Source of the DNA: Actinomycetales bacterium | GTDB taxonomy: Bacteria; Actinomycetota; Actinomycetes; Actinomycetales; BWSM-131 | Assembly: GCA_030149025.1 (NCBI GenBank) | Contig: JASBSH010000212.1 | Span: 1-5,992, forward strand | DNA length: 5,992 nucleotides | Direction of reading: 5' to 3' | In this document: positions 1 through 5,748 of the stretch, in pieces | Position numbering within the stretch: position 1 is the stretch's first letter | Layout: each line of letters begins with the position of its first letter | Program-made: the position numbers and the translations under genes | Notes under the pieces: model-generated | What the model saw: the letters and a program-made list of their open reading frames with translations, nothing else | Told to the model about the DNA's origin: nothing | The model's database searches: none

Positions 1-39
1 AGGGGGTGGTGGGATTCCATGATCACCGCGACGGGTGCT

Positions 40-45
40 TACCCT
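40..45 (+). promoter_or_regulatory. Possible -10 element of miaB (leaderless start)
   Basis: The hexamer TACCCT fits the actinobacterial -10 pattern TANNNT. It lies 10 nt before the ATG at 56, so a transcript starting about 7 nt downstream of it would have almost no leader. No Shine-Dalgarno sequence is visible before either candidate miaB start, which agrees with leaderless translation. No good -35 box is seen. This is a weak inference from spacing and one short motif. Confidence 0.2.
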
Positions 46-55
46 TGTAGGCGCC

Positions 56-1585
56 ATGACCGCCACGCCCACGCAACCCAGGACCCAGCAGCCGCGCACC
101 TACGCCGTGCGCACGTTCGGCTGCCAGATGAACGTGCACGACTCCGAACGCCTCGCCGGCCTGCTCGAGGACGCCGGCTACGCGCCGCTCGCTGAGGGTG
201 TCAGCGCTGACAGTGCTGATGTGGTCGTCTTCAACACCTGCGCGGTCCGGGAGAACGCGGACAACAAGCTGTACGGCAACCTCGGCCACCTGGCACCGGT
301 GAAGGCGAAGCGCCCCGGGATGCAGATCGCGGTCGGCGGGTGCCTCGCCCAGAAGGACCGCGACACGATCGTCAAGAAGGCCCCGTGGGTCGACGTCGTG
401 TTCGGCACCCACAACATCGGCTCACTGCCCGCGCTGCTGAACCGGGCGGCCCACAACGGCGCCGCCCAGGTCGAGATCCTCGAGGCGCTCGAGGTCTTTC
501 CCTCGACCCTGCCCGCCAAGCGCGACTCCGCCTATGCCGGCTGGGTCTCCATCAGCGTCGGCTGCAACAACACCTGCACGTTCTGCATCGTCCCGAGCCT
601 GCGCGGCAAGGAGAAGGACCGCCGCCCCGACGACATCCTCGCCGAGGTCCGGGCCCTCGTCGACGACGGCGCGATCGAGGTCACCCTCCTCGGCCAGAAC
701 GTCAACACCTACGGCGTCGAGTTCGGCGACCGCGGCGCCTTCGCCAAGCTGCTGCGCGCCTGCGGAGACATCGAGGGGCTCGAGCGCGTCCGCTTCACCA
801 GCCCCCACCCGGCGGCGTTCACCGACGACGTGATCGACGCCATGGCGGAGACGCCGAATGTGATGCCGCAGCTGCACATGCCGCTGCAGTCCGGCTCGGA
901 CCGGGTGCTCAAGGCCATGCGCCGCTCCTACCGCAGCGCGAAGTTCCTCGGCATCCTTGACAAGGTCCGCGAGCGCATCCCGCACGCCGCCATCTCCACC
1001 GACATCATCGTCGGCTTCCCCGGCGAGACCGAGGAGGACTTCCAGGCCACCCTGGACGTCGTCGAGAAGGCCCGGTTCGCCCAGGCCTTCACCTTCCAGT
1101 ACTCCAAGCGGCCAGGCACGCCCGCGGCCGAGCTGCCCGACCAGCTCCCGAAAGCCGTTGTCCAGGAACGGTACGAGCGGCTGCTCGCCCTGCAGGAGGA
1201 GATCTCCTGGCAGGAGAACAAGACACAGGTCGGCCGCACCCTCGAGGTCCTCGTCGCCGAGGGCGAGGGCCGCAAGGACGACGCCACCGCCCGTCGTTCC
1301 GGACGCGCCCGCGACAACCGCCTCGTCCACTTCTCGGTACCCGAGGGCGCCGAGGTGCCCCGCCCGGGTGACGTCGTCACCGTCCGGGTCACCCACGCCG
1401 CGCCGCACCACCTCGTCGCCGACGTCCGGGGGGACGAGGACGCCGACACGCACGCCGAGTACGCCGTCCGCCGGACGCGTGCCGGGGACGCCTGGGACCG
1501 CAGGCAGGCGGACTCGTGCGCGGCGCCGTCCGGGAACGGGGGACCGGCGCCGGTCGCGCTCGGGCTCCCGACGCTCCGTCGCTGA
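56..1585 (+). CDS. miaB: tRNA-2-methylthio-N6-dimethylallyladenosine synthase MiaB
   Basis: Radical-SAM methylthiotransferase that converts i6A37 to ms2i6A37 in tRNAs reading UNN codons; it is cytosolic and carries two [4Fe-4S] clusters. Numbered from the ATG at 56 (509 aa), the N-terminal UPF0004 domain shows its three cluster cysteines: C23 in FGCQMNVHDSE, C62 in FNTCAVREN and C96 in GGCLAQ. The radical-SAM motif CNNTCTFC gives C170, C174 and C177, followed by IVPSLRGKEKDR. A TRAM RNA-binding domain occupies about 387-457. The last ~50 residues (RRTRAGDAWDRR and LGLPTL) form the tail I associate with actinobacterial MiaB. A GTG at 35 would add 7 residues (MLTLVGA); I prefer the ATG because family N-termini look like MTATP...RTYAVRTFGCQMN. 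Length and all catalytic residues are normal, so the gene should be functional. Its partner enzyme MiaA lies about 2.8 kb downstream on the opposite strand. Confidence 0.97.
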   Translation: MTATPTQPRTQQPRTYAVRTFGCQMNVHDSERLAGLLEDAGYAPLAEGVSADSADVVVFNTCAVRENADNKLYGNLGHLAPVKAKRPGMQIAVGGCLAQKDRDTIVKKAPWVDVVFGTHNIGSLPALLNRAAHNGAAQVEILEALEVFPSTLPAKRDSAYAGWVSISVGCNNTCTFCIVPSLRGKEKDRRPDDILAEVRALVDDGAIEVTLLGQNVNTYGVEFGDRGAFAKLLRACGDIEGLERVRFTSPHPAAFTDDVIDAMAETPNVMPQLHMPLQSGSDRVLKAMRRSYRSAKFLGILDKVRERIPHAAISTDIIVGFPGETEEDFQATLDVVEKARFAQAFTFQYSKRPGTPAAELPDQLPKAVVQERYERLLALQEEISWQENKTQVGRTLEVLVAEGEGRKDDATARRSGRARDNRLVHFSVPEGAEVPRPGDVVTVRVTHAAPHHLVADVRGDEDADTHAEYAVRRTRAGDAWDRRQADSCAAPSGNGGPAPVALGLPTLRR

Positions 1586-1587
1586 AA

Positions 1588-1660
1588 CGGCACGAGCTCC
1601 AGGACGGTAGGCGCGGCACGAGGTCAAGGGCGGTAGGCGCGACACGAGGTCCGGCACGGG
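1588..1660. repeat. 26-bp tandem repeat after miaB, about 2.8 copies
   Basis: Units begin at 1588, 1614 and 1640. The best-conserved part is GGTAGGCGCG followed by CACGAGGTC, seen at 1606-1625 and again at 1632-1651 with a single G/A difference between the copies (1616 against 1642). The first unit is more diverged (CACGAGCTC, AGGACGG) and the third is cut short. The array starts 3 nt after the miaB stop and covers the place where a terminator would be expected, but I see no strong self-complementary hairpin in it. Its function is unknown. It may be a small local duplication or a degenerate dispersed intergenic repeat. Confidence 0.75.
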
Positions 1661-1746
1661 AACCGTGATGCCTCACGTCAAGATGTGCGCGAAACGTGGT
1701 CGATGCCTCAGATAGGAACTGCCCGCGAAAGTTGAGGGGGTGGGCG

Positions 1747-1839
1747 TCAGTTGGCGGCAATGCGGATGCCCCTGTGGACGTCGGGCAGGGCCGAGGGGAA
1801 GCTGGCGAGGTAGAGTTGTTCGGTCTTGTTGGACGCGTT
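1747..1839 (-). pseudogene. Possible C-terminal remnant of an unidentified protein
   Basis: On the minus strand a short open frame reads NASNKTEQLYLASFPSALP, then DVHRGIRIAAN, and stops at TGA (1747-1749). It has no start codon: reading upstream, it meets a TAG (1840-1842) exactly where the PhoX-like homology begins on the other strand. The residue mix looks like real protein rather than the Arg/Pro/Ala-rich text typical of shadow frames here. I therefore suspect the tail of a gene whose upstream part has been lost. I cannot name the family. A mobile-element ORF is possible, but nothing proves it. The region 1661-1746 downstream contains only a 9-bp direct repeat (GATGCCTCA at 1667-1675 and 1702-1710). 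Confidence 0.25.
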
Positions 1840-2602
1840 CTACCTGACCGAGGACGACTTCGGCTTCCCGAGCGGGTTCTACCGGTACGTACCACCGAGC
1901 CACCCGAAGCGCAGCCGCAGGCTCGAGGACGGCGGCGAGCTGTACATGCTCGCGGTTCGCGGCAGCTCTCGCGCGCATCTTGAGGCCGCCCAACCGATCG
2001 GCACCCGCTACGACGTCGAGTGGGTGCGCATCGAGGACCCGGACCCCACGTTCGCGATGGCCGGCAGGCGGCCGACCACGACGAACGACGAGGCGATCCA
2101 CGCGGTCGCCGAGCAGGGGTGGGCGCAGGGCGCGGCGTACTTCGCGCGCAACGAGGGGGCGGCGTACGACCGGGGCACGGTGTACTTCACCTCGACGCAG
2201 GGCGGCGGGTCGCCAGTCGAGTGGGAACCCGGCGACCCGACCGTTCCGGACGGCTTCGGCAACGGGTTCGGGCAGATCTGGGCATACCACACCGCCGAGC
2301 AGCAGCTGGAGCTCGTCTACCAGTCGCCGGGCAAGAACGTCCTGGACTTACCCGACAACCTGACGACGAGCAAGCGCGGCACGGTGATCATCTGTGAGGA
2401 CAGCACCGAGGGCAACTGGCTGCGCGGGCTCAGCCGAGACGGCGAGCTCTTCGACATCGCGCAGAACAGGATCGGCTCGGGCGACGACGAGTTCGCCGGG
2501 TCCACCTTCAGCCGAGACGGGCGGACGCTGTTCGTCAACATCCAGTCCAGCAAGGGCCTGTCGCTCGCCATCTGGGGCCCGTGGGGGCGGATCGGAGTCT
2601 GA
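1826..2602 (+). pseudogene. 5'-truncated PhoX/DUF839-family alkaline phosphatase
   Basis: The frame encodes about 258 aa matching the C-terminal part of PhoX-type phosphatases (PF05787), which are secreted, usually Tat-exported, calcium- and iron-dependent phosphoesterases. Recognisable blocks in order are YLTEDDFGFPSGFYRY, YDVEWVRIEDPDPTF, VYFTSTQGGGSP, NGFGQIWAYH, LDLPDNLTTSKRG, ICEDS, LRGLSRDGELFDIA, DEFAGSTFSRDGRTLFVNIQ and IWGPWGRIGV. The 3' end and stop look natural. The 5' end does not: homology begins abruptly at about 1835, an in-frame TAG lies at 1811-1813, and only a TTG at 1826 could start translation, with no ribosome binding site. Full family members are much longer and begin with a signal peptide, so the N-terminal half and export signal are missing. 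The surviving part has no internal stops or frameshifts, suggesting the loss is recent. It most likely makes no active enzyme. Confidence 0.85.
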
Positions 2603-2631
2603 GATCCGCCTCTCTGCAACGTCAGCGCGAG

Positions 2632-2649
2632 TGCGGGGTGGAGCCCGCA
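2632..2649. terminator. Possible bidirectional hairpin terminator
   Basis: TGCGGG (2632-2637) pairs with CCCGCA (2644-2649) around a 6-nt loop. It lies in the 69-bp gap between the converging phoX remnant (stop at 2602) and the LigB-like gene (stop at 2672), so it could end transcripts from both sides. There is no T-run on either strand. Short G+C hairpins without a U-tract are common at actinobacterial gene ends, but their termination efficiency cannot be judged from sequence. Confidence 0.35.
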
Positions 2650-2660
2650 TATGAGCGGAC

Positions 2661-2682
2661 GTAGCGCGGACTCAAGTGGTCG
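2661..2682. repeat. Gene-end repeat, copy 1 (over LigB-like stop codon)
   Basis: This 22-nt stretch begins GTAGCGCGGAC and ends AGTGG(T)CG. It matches the stretch at 3383-3404 in 19 of 22 positions, and all three differences are transitions. It spans the stop codon of the LigB-like gene (2672-2674); the other copy sits just past the dapF stop. Both are in the same orientation relative to the gene that ends there. Confidence 0.45.
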
Positions 2683-3322
2683 ACCAGGTGCCGACGAAGT
2701 AGCCGACACCGAACGGCGCGTCGTCGTAGTCGAGCGACGACTTGGCGACGGCGCGCCCGCGCGCCCACCCCGCCAGCACCTGCCAGCCCGGCCACCCGGT
2801 CGCGCCGAGGTCCTCCGCGAGCCCCGGTGCGACCCTTGCCAGCGCACCCGCATCGCCGTCGCGCAGCGCTGCGGTGACGCCGGCGTCGAACGCATCGGCC
2901 CTGTCGTCCGGACCGCCCGGCGGCTTCGGCCCCCGACGGTTCGACCCGTCCCCGAGCACCAGCAACGACTCGTGCTGAAGCCGTTCGCCCAGGCGCCGAC
3001 ACCGCTCCGCTGACACGCCGGGCGGCAATCGCACCATCGCCGCGTCGCCGGACCAGTCGGCCGCAACGAGCAGCCACTGGCCGACAGCGAGCGACATCGG
3101 CAGGCTCGGGTTCACCGCACCCTCCAGCGGAGCGCCGACGCCGCCGAGCGCCCCGGCGGGCCCGTCGGGCCCGACGACGAACAGGCGCTCCTGCGCGGTC
3201 GAGTCCAGGCGGCTGACGGCAGCAAGACATGCGGCGCGAAGCGCGTCGACCTCCGGCACGTCGCCGCCCGTCACACCGGTGACCAGCAGTGGCGGGTACG
3301 GGACGAAGGCGGCAACGGGCAC
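2672..3322 (-). CDS. LigB-like (class III extradiol dioxygenase superfamily) protein, probably non-catalytic
   Basis: This 216-aa protein resembles the small LigB-like proteins found beside miaA and dapF in Actinobacteria (compare Mycobacterium Rv2728c); their role is unknown. Visible landmarks are the N-terminal VPYPPLLV, the phosphate-loop-like GDGS at 124-127, and the C-terminal LDYDDAPFGVGYFVGTW. Catalytic extradiol dioxygenases hold Fe(II) with two histidines and an acid. In relatives I recall, the N-terminal motif reads PHPPLL, but here that position is Tyr9, and the whole protein has only one histidine (His117). It is therefore unlikely to be an active iron dioxygenase. The GTG start at 3322 gives the expected N-terminus and has no ribosome binding site; a -10-like TAGCGT lies 7 nt upstream. 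It is separated from dapF by 84 nt, so it may have its own promoter or be the last gene of the miaA-dapF transcript. Confidence 0.85.
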   Translation of the reverse strand: MPVAAFVPYPPLLVTGVTGGDVPEVDALRAACLAAVSRLDSTAQERLFVVGPDGPAGALGGVGAPLEGAVNPSLPMSLAVGQWLLVAADWSGDAAMVRLPPGVSAERCRRLGERLQHESLLVLGDGSNRRGPKPPGGPDDRADAFDAGVTAALRDGDAGALARVAPGLAEDLGATGWPGWQVLAGWARGRAVAKSSLDYDDAPFGVGYFVGTWSTT

Positions 3323-3328
3323 GCCGAG

Positions 3329-3340
3329 GACGCTAGCGTC
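3329..3340 (-). promoter_or_regulatory. Palindrome containing a -10-like element before the LigB-like gene
   Basis: GACGCTAGCGTC is a perfect 12-bp palindrome. Read on the minus strand it contains TAGCGT (3335-3330), which fits the -10 pattern TANNNT. Seven nucleotides separate that hexamer from the GTG at 3322, so transcription would start at or next to the start codon, giving a leaderless mRNA. Just upstream on the same strand is the doubled word TGACGTGACG. No clear -35 box is present at 17-18 nt. The palindrome could also be an operator; this is inference from short motifs. Confidence 0.3.
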
Positions 3341-3382
3341 ACGTCAGCACGGCCGTCGGCTCGCCTGCCACCAGTGTCGGCC

Positions 3383-3404
3383 GTAGCGCGGACCCGAGTG
3401 GCCG
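3383..3404. repeat. Gene-end repeat, copy 2 (just past the dapF stop)
   Basis: This is the second copy of the 22-nt element at 2661-2682, with the same GTAGCGCGGAC core and transitions at three positions. It lies 2 nt beyond the dapF stop (3407-3409) in the 84-bp gap before the LigB-like gene. The core is also loosely similar, allowing small gaps, to the GTAGGCGCG...GAGGTC units after miaB. Confidence 0.45.
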
Positions 3405-3406
3405 GA

Positions 3407-4339
3407 TCAGACCTTCAGACTGCCCAGGTGCACGACACCGTCGGCGACCAGCCGCGCCGGGCCGGCGAGCTCGACGCCCTGCTCGGGCAGCGCGCGCACC
3501 CGGACCTGCCCGCCGGGCACGTCGACCAGCCAGGTGCCGGGGGCTTCGGCGCCACCCCAGGTCATGGCGGCCAGCGCAGCGGCGCACGCACCGGTCCCGC
3601 AGGACCGCGTCTCCCCGACGCCGCGCTCGTGGACCCGCATGCGCAGCCGCCCCTCGGGACCGGTCGGCGGCTCCATCACGATGAGCTCGACGTTGGTGCC
3701 GTCGCGCGGTACGGGGTGCACCACGGGCGCGGAGAGCAGGTCGGCAGCGTCCAGCTCGGCGGCGTCCGGCAGGGCCACGACGGTGTGCGGGTTGCCCAGG
3801 TCCACCGACAGCCCCGGTCGCGCGACCCCGTCCAGCCCGGTGATCCGGACCTCGGCGTCGAACCCGTCGGACACTGCGGCGGGACCACCGGGCAGCCGCC
3901 AGCGGCCCATGTCGACGGCAAGCCAGTCCGGCTCGCCCGCTGGGCCCACGGCACGCCGGACGCGCCGCACGCCGGCTCGTGTCCCGATGACGAGACCGGT
4001 GGCGGTGTCGAGCACCGCCGGCTCGATCAGCCCGCGCTCCTGCAGGTACGCAGCGAAGACGCGGACACCGTTGCCGCACATCTCGGCGAGCGAGCCGTCG
4101 GCGTTGCGGTAGTCCATGATCCATTCGGCGTTCTCGTCCTCCGCGAGGCTGTCCTCACCCTCGGGCAGCGCCGTCGACCGGACCACGCGGATGAGCCCGT
4201 CACCGCCGATCCCGGCTCGCCTGTCGCACAGGGCGGCGACGGTCGCGGGCGAGAGGTTCAGCTGCCCGTCGGGGTCGGCGACGAGGACGAAGTCGTTCTC
4301 CGTGCCGTGGCCTTTCGTGAAGCGCAGCTCGTCACCCAT
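3407..4339 (-). CDS. dapF: Diaminopimelate epimerase DapF
   Basis: This 310-aa cytosolic enzyme interconverts LL- and meso-diaminopimelate without a cofactor, feeding lysine synthesis and the peptidoglycan cross-link. Both catalytic cysteines are present in their signatures: Cys88 in DGSLAEMCGNGVRVFA and Cys247 in ERGVGETRSCGTGACAAA. Other family landmarks are the N-terminal FTKGHGTENDF (7-17), the GIGGDGLI substrate loop (43-50), MDYRNADGS (75-83) and the LGNPHTVV block (181-188). The acidic stretch around 60-71 (EGEDSLAEDENA) is an insertion typical of actinobacterial DapF. Length is close to that of other actinobacterial members. The ATG at 4339 is 9 nt after the miaA stop; the GAGGG before it is too close to be an ideal ribosome binding site, so translational coupling to miaA is likely. 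Both strands are open over most of the gene, but only this frame carries the family motifs. Confidence 0.97.
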   Translation of the reverse strand: MGDELRFTKGHGTENDFVLVADPDGQLNLSPATVAALCDRRAGIGGDGLIRVVRSTALPEGEDSLAEDENAEWIMDYRNADGSLAEMCGNGVRVFAAYLQERGLIEPAVLDTATGLVIGTRAGVRRVRRAVGPAGEPDWLAVDMGRWRLPGGPAAVSDGFDAEVRITGLDGVARPGLSVDLGNPHTVVALPDAAELDAADLLSAPVVHPVPRDGTNVELIVMEPPTGPEGRLRMRVHERGVGETRSCGTGACAAALAAMTWGGAEAPGTWLVDVPGGQVRVRALPEQGVELAGPARLVADGVVHLGSLKV

Positions 4340-4348
4340 CCCTCAAGG

Positions 4349-5275
4349 CTACGGGCGCAGCGACCTCAGGACCGCAAGCGACTGGTCGAAAGCCCGCGGG
4401 CCGGCGTCCACCCAGTGGATCCGCCGGTCGCGACGGAACCAACGCTCCTGACGCCGGGCCAGCTTCTTCGTCGCCCGGACCGTGTCGGCACGGGCCTCGT
4501 CCAGGGAGCAGACGCCGTCCAGGTACGCCACGACCTGCGCGTACCCCACAGCGCGTGAGGCGGTCCTTCTCTCCCGCAGCCCTTCCGCGGCAAGCCGTTC
4601 CACCTCACCGACCAGACCGGCGTCGAACATCGCGTCCACGCGCCGCTCGATGCGCGCGTCGACCTCCTCCCGCGGCAAGGCGAGCCCGATCTGGACGGCG
4701 GCACGCCCGTACTCGTGGGACGGCATCGTCGCGCTGAAGGCACGACCCGTGAGCTCGACCACCTCCAGGGCGCGCACGATCCGGCGCGTGTTGGTCGGCA
4801 GAATCGCCTCTGCGGCAACGGGATCCGCGGCACGGAGCCGGTCGTGCATCACCGCGCTGCCGACGTCCGCGGCCTCGGTCTCCAGCCGGGCGCGGATCAC
4901 CGGGTCCGTGCCCGGGAACTCGAGCCGGTCGAGGGCGGCACGGATGTAGAGGCCGGAGCCGCCGACCAGCACCGGGACGCGGCGACGGGCCTGGACGTCG
5001 TCGAACAGCTCGCGCGCCGCGCGCTGGTACGCGGCGACGCTGGCCTCCTGCCGCACGTCGAGCACGTCGAGCAGGTGGTGGGGGACGCCGCGGCGCTCGT
5101 CGACGGAGAGCTTGGCGGTGCCGACGTCCATGCCCCGGTAGAGCTGGGAGGCGTCGGCGTTGACCACTTCACCGTCGAGCTCGAGGGCGAGCCGCACGGC
5201 GAGGTCGGACTTGCCGGTCGCCGTGGGTCCCACGACGGCCAGGACGAACGGGACGGCGGGCTCGGGCACAGGCAC
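4349..5275 (-). CDS. miaA: tRNA dimethylallyltransferase MiaA
   Basis: This 308-aa enzyme transfers dimethylallyl from DMAPP to N6 of A37 in tRNAs reading UNN codons, giving i6A37, the substrate of MiaB. Family motifs appear in order: P-loop GPTATGKS (16-23), DASQLYRGMDVGTAK (41-55) with the substrate-contacting Asp and Gln, VLVGGSGLYIRA (102-113), TNTRRIVRALEV (161-172), ASRAVGYAQV (239-248) and the basic TKKLARRQERWFRRD (269-283) for tRNA binding. Length is normal and no key residue is missing. The GTG at 5275 gives MPVPEPAVPFVLAVVGPTA; a GTG at 5269 is an alternative start two residues shorter, and neither has a convincing ribosome binding site. It is the first gene of the minus-strand miaA-dapF unit and faces the divergent antitoxin gene across 95 bp. 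Confidence 0.97.
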   Translation of the reverse strand: MPVPEPAVPFVLAVVGPTATGKSDLAVRLALELDGEVVNADASQLYRGMDVGTAKLSVDERRGVPHHLLDVLDVRQEASVAAYQRAARELFDDVQARRRVPVLVGGSGLYIRAALDRLEFPGTDPVIRARLETEAADVGSAVMHDRLRAADPVAAEAILPTNTRRIVRALEVVELTGRAFSATMPSHEYGRAAVQIGLALPREEVDARIERRVDAMFDAGLVGEVERLAAEGLRERRTASRAVGYAQVVAYLDGVCSLDEARADTVRATKKLARRQERWFRRDRRIHWVDAGPRAFDQSLAVLRSLRP

Positions 5276-5355
5276 GCCGTGAGTGTCTCAGCAGGATCTC
5301 GGGTCGCCCGGCCGTCGCCGTTGTGCGATTTTTGATGTGTTCGCCACGAGGCACG

Positions 5356-5363
5356 AGAGGAAG
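5356..5363 (+). promoter_or_regulatory. Ribosome binding site of the small antitoxin gene
   Basis: AGAGGAAG lies 7 nt before the ATG at 5371 and matches the 16S anti-Shine-Dalgarno well. It decides in favour of this start over the in-frame GTG at 5323. The rest of the 95-bp divergent gap (5276-5370) has an A+T-rich patch (GATTTTTGATG, 5327-5337) unusual for this DNA and likely to be part of a promoter. I cannot place clean -35/-10 boxes in it for either direction. Confidence 0.65.
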
Positions 5364-5370
5364 TCCGACA

Positions 5371-5637
5371 ATGAGCCTTTTCGACAAGCTTCGCGGCAAG
5401 GCCACGCAGTGGGCGAAGGACAACCCCGAGAAGGTCCAGAAGTACGGCGACCAGGTCATCCGGCGCGCGGGTGACGCCGCGAACCGCGCGACCGGCGGGA
5501 AGTACACCGGCAAGATCCGCGATGGGCAGCGACGTCTTGACGACAGGCTGCGCAAGGGGCAGCCCCGTCGCGACGGTCTCGCCGGCAACGACGGCGACAC
5601 CCCCAGCCGTGCCGACGAGGACAAGGGCGGCCTGTAG
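5371..5637 (+). CDS. Rv0909-family putative antitoxin (MT0933_antitox domain)
   Basis: This is an 88-aa, charged, soluble protein with no signal peptide or membrane segment. The N-terminus MSLFDKLRGKATQWAKDNPEK and the core DAANRATGGKYTGKI (35-49) match the small actinobacterial family named after M. tuberculosis Rv0909/MT0933 (PF14013). Members are annotated as antitoxins, originally because Rv0909 pairs with the START-domain toxin Rv0910. Residues 62-88 are a low-complexity, probably disordered tail going from basic (RKGQPRRDG) to acidic (DGD...ADEDKGG). No Rv0910-like partner is adjacent: miaA lies upstream and an RsmC-like methyltransferase downstream, so this is a solitary copy. Many family members are solitary, and an antitoxin role should not be assumed. 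The start is supported by a strong ribosome binding site. Confidence 0.85.
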   Translation: MSLFDKLRGKATQWAKDNPEKVQKYGDQVIRRAGDAANRATGGKYTGKIRDGQRRLDDRLRKGQPRRDGLAGNDGDTPSRADEDKGGL

Positions 5638-5647
5638 CGCCGACCTG

Positions 5648-5745
5648 GCCTTGCTCACTCAACCCCGCCTTGCTCACCCAACCGCCGGTTCGGCCCCCGG
5701 GGAACCGCAGGTCTGGTGAGCAACGGGAGGTCTGGTGAACAAGCG
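5648..5745. terminator. Repeat-built inverted structure, probable bidirectional terminator
   Basis: A 17-bp element with core CTTGCTCACYCAACC occurs twice directly (5648-5664 and 5667-5683, one mismatch, period 19). It then occurs twice inverted as GGTCTGGTGARCAA (5710-5726 and 5729-5745, also period 19). Between the arms an inner stem pairs CGGTTC (5686-5691) with GAACCG (5702-5707). The transcript of either strand can fold into a long imperfect hairpin. It fills the 111-bp gap between the converging antitoxin gene (stop at 5637) and methyltransferase gene (stop at 5749), the ideal position for a two-way terminator. The doubling of each arm is unusual and could also mark a dispersed intergenic repeat family. 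Confidence 0.7.
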
Positions 5746-5748
5746 GGC

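Noticed and set aside
422..1657. Long open frame (411 codons) on the minus strand opposite miaB
   Set aside because: Its translation is Arg/Val/Gly/Asp-rich with no recognisable motifs, and it lies antisense to a complete miaB with all catalytic residues. Long antisense frames are expected in high-G+C DNA.
1696..1983. Plus-strand ATG frame (95 codons) across the junction
   Set aside because: It spans the breakpoint and continues out of frame through the phoX remnant, with an Arg-rich tail and no ribosome binding site.
1673..2290. Minus-strand open frame (205 codons) opposite the phoX remnant
   Set aside because: It overlaps clear PhoX-type homology on the other strand. Its translation is low in motif content and Arg/Pro/Ala-rich, typical of a shadow frame.
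3374..4558. Long plus-strand open frame (394 codons) opposite dapF and the end of miaA
   Set aside because: It is the antisense shadow of two genes with unmistakable family motifs, and its own translation has no family signature.
4715..5335. Plus-strand open frame (206 codons) opposite miaA
   Set aside because: It is antisense to the well-supported MiaA N-terminal half, including the P-loop, and has no motifs of its own.
5323..5370. N-terminal extension of the antitoxin gene from a GTG at 5323
   Set aside because: It would place the strong AGAGGAAG ribosome binding site inside the coding region and add 16 residues not found in the family; the ATG at 5371 fits better.
5648..5745. CRISPR-like array
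   Set aside because: Repeats are only 17 bp, spacing is 2 bp, half of the copies are inverted, and no cas genes are present.
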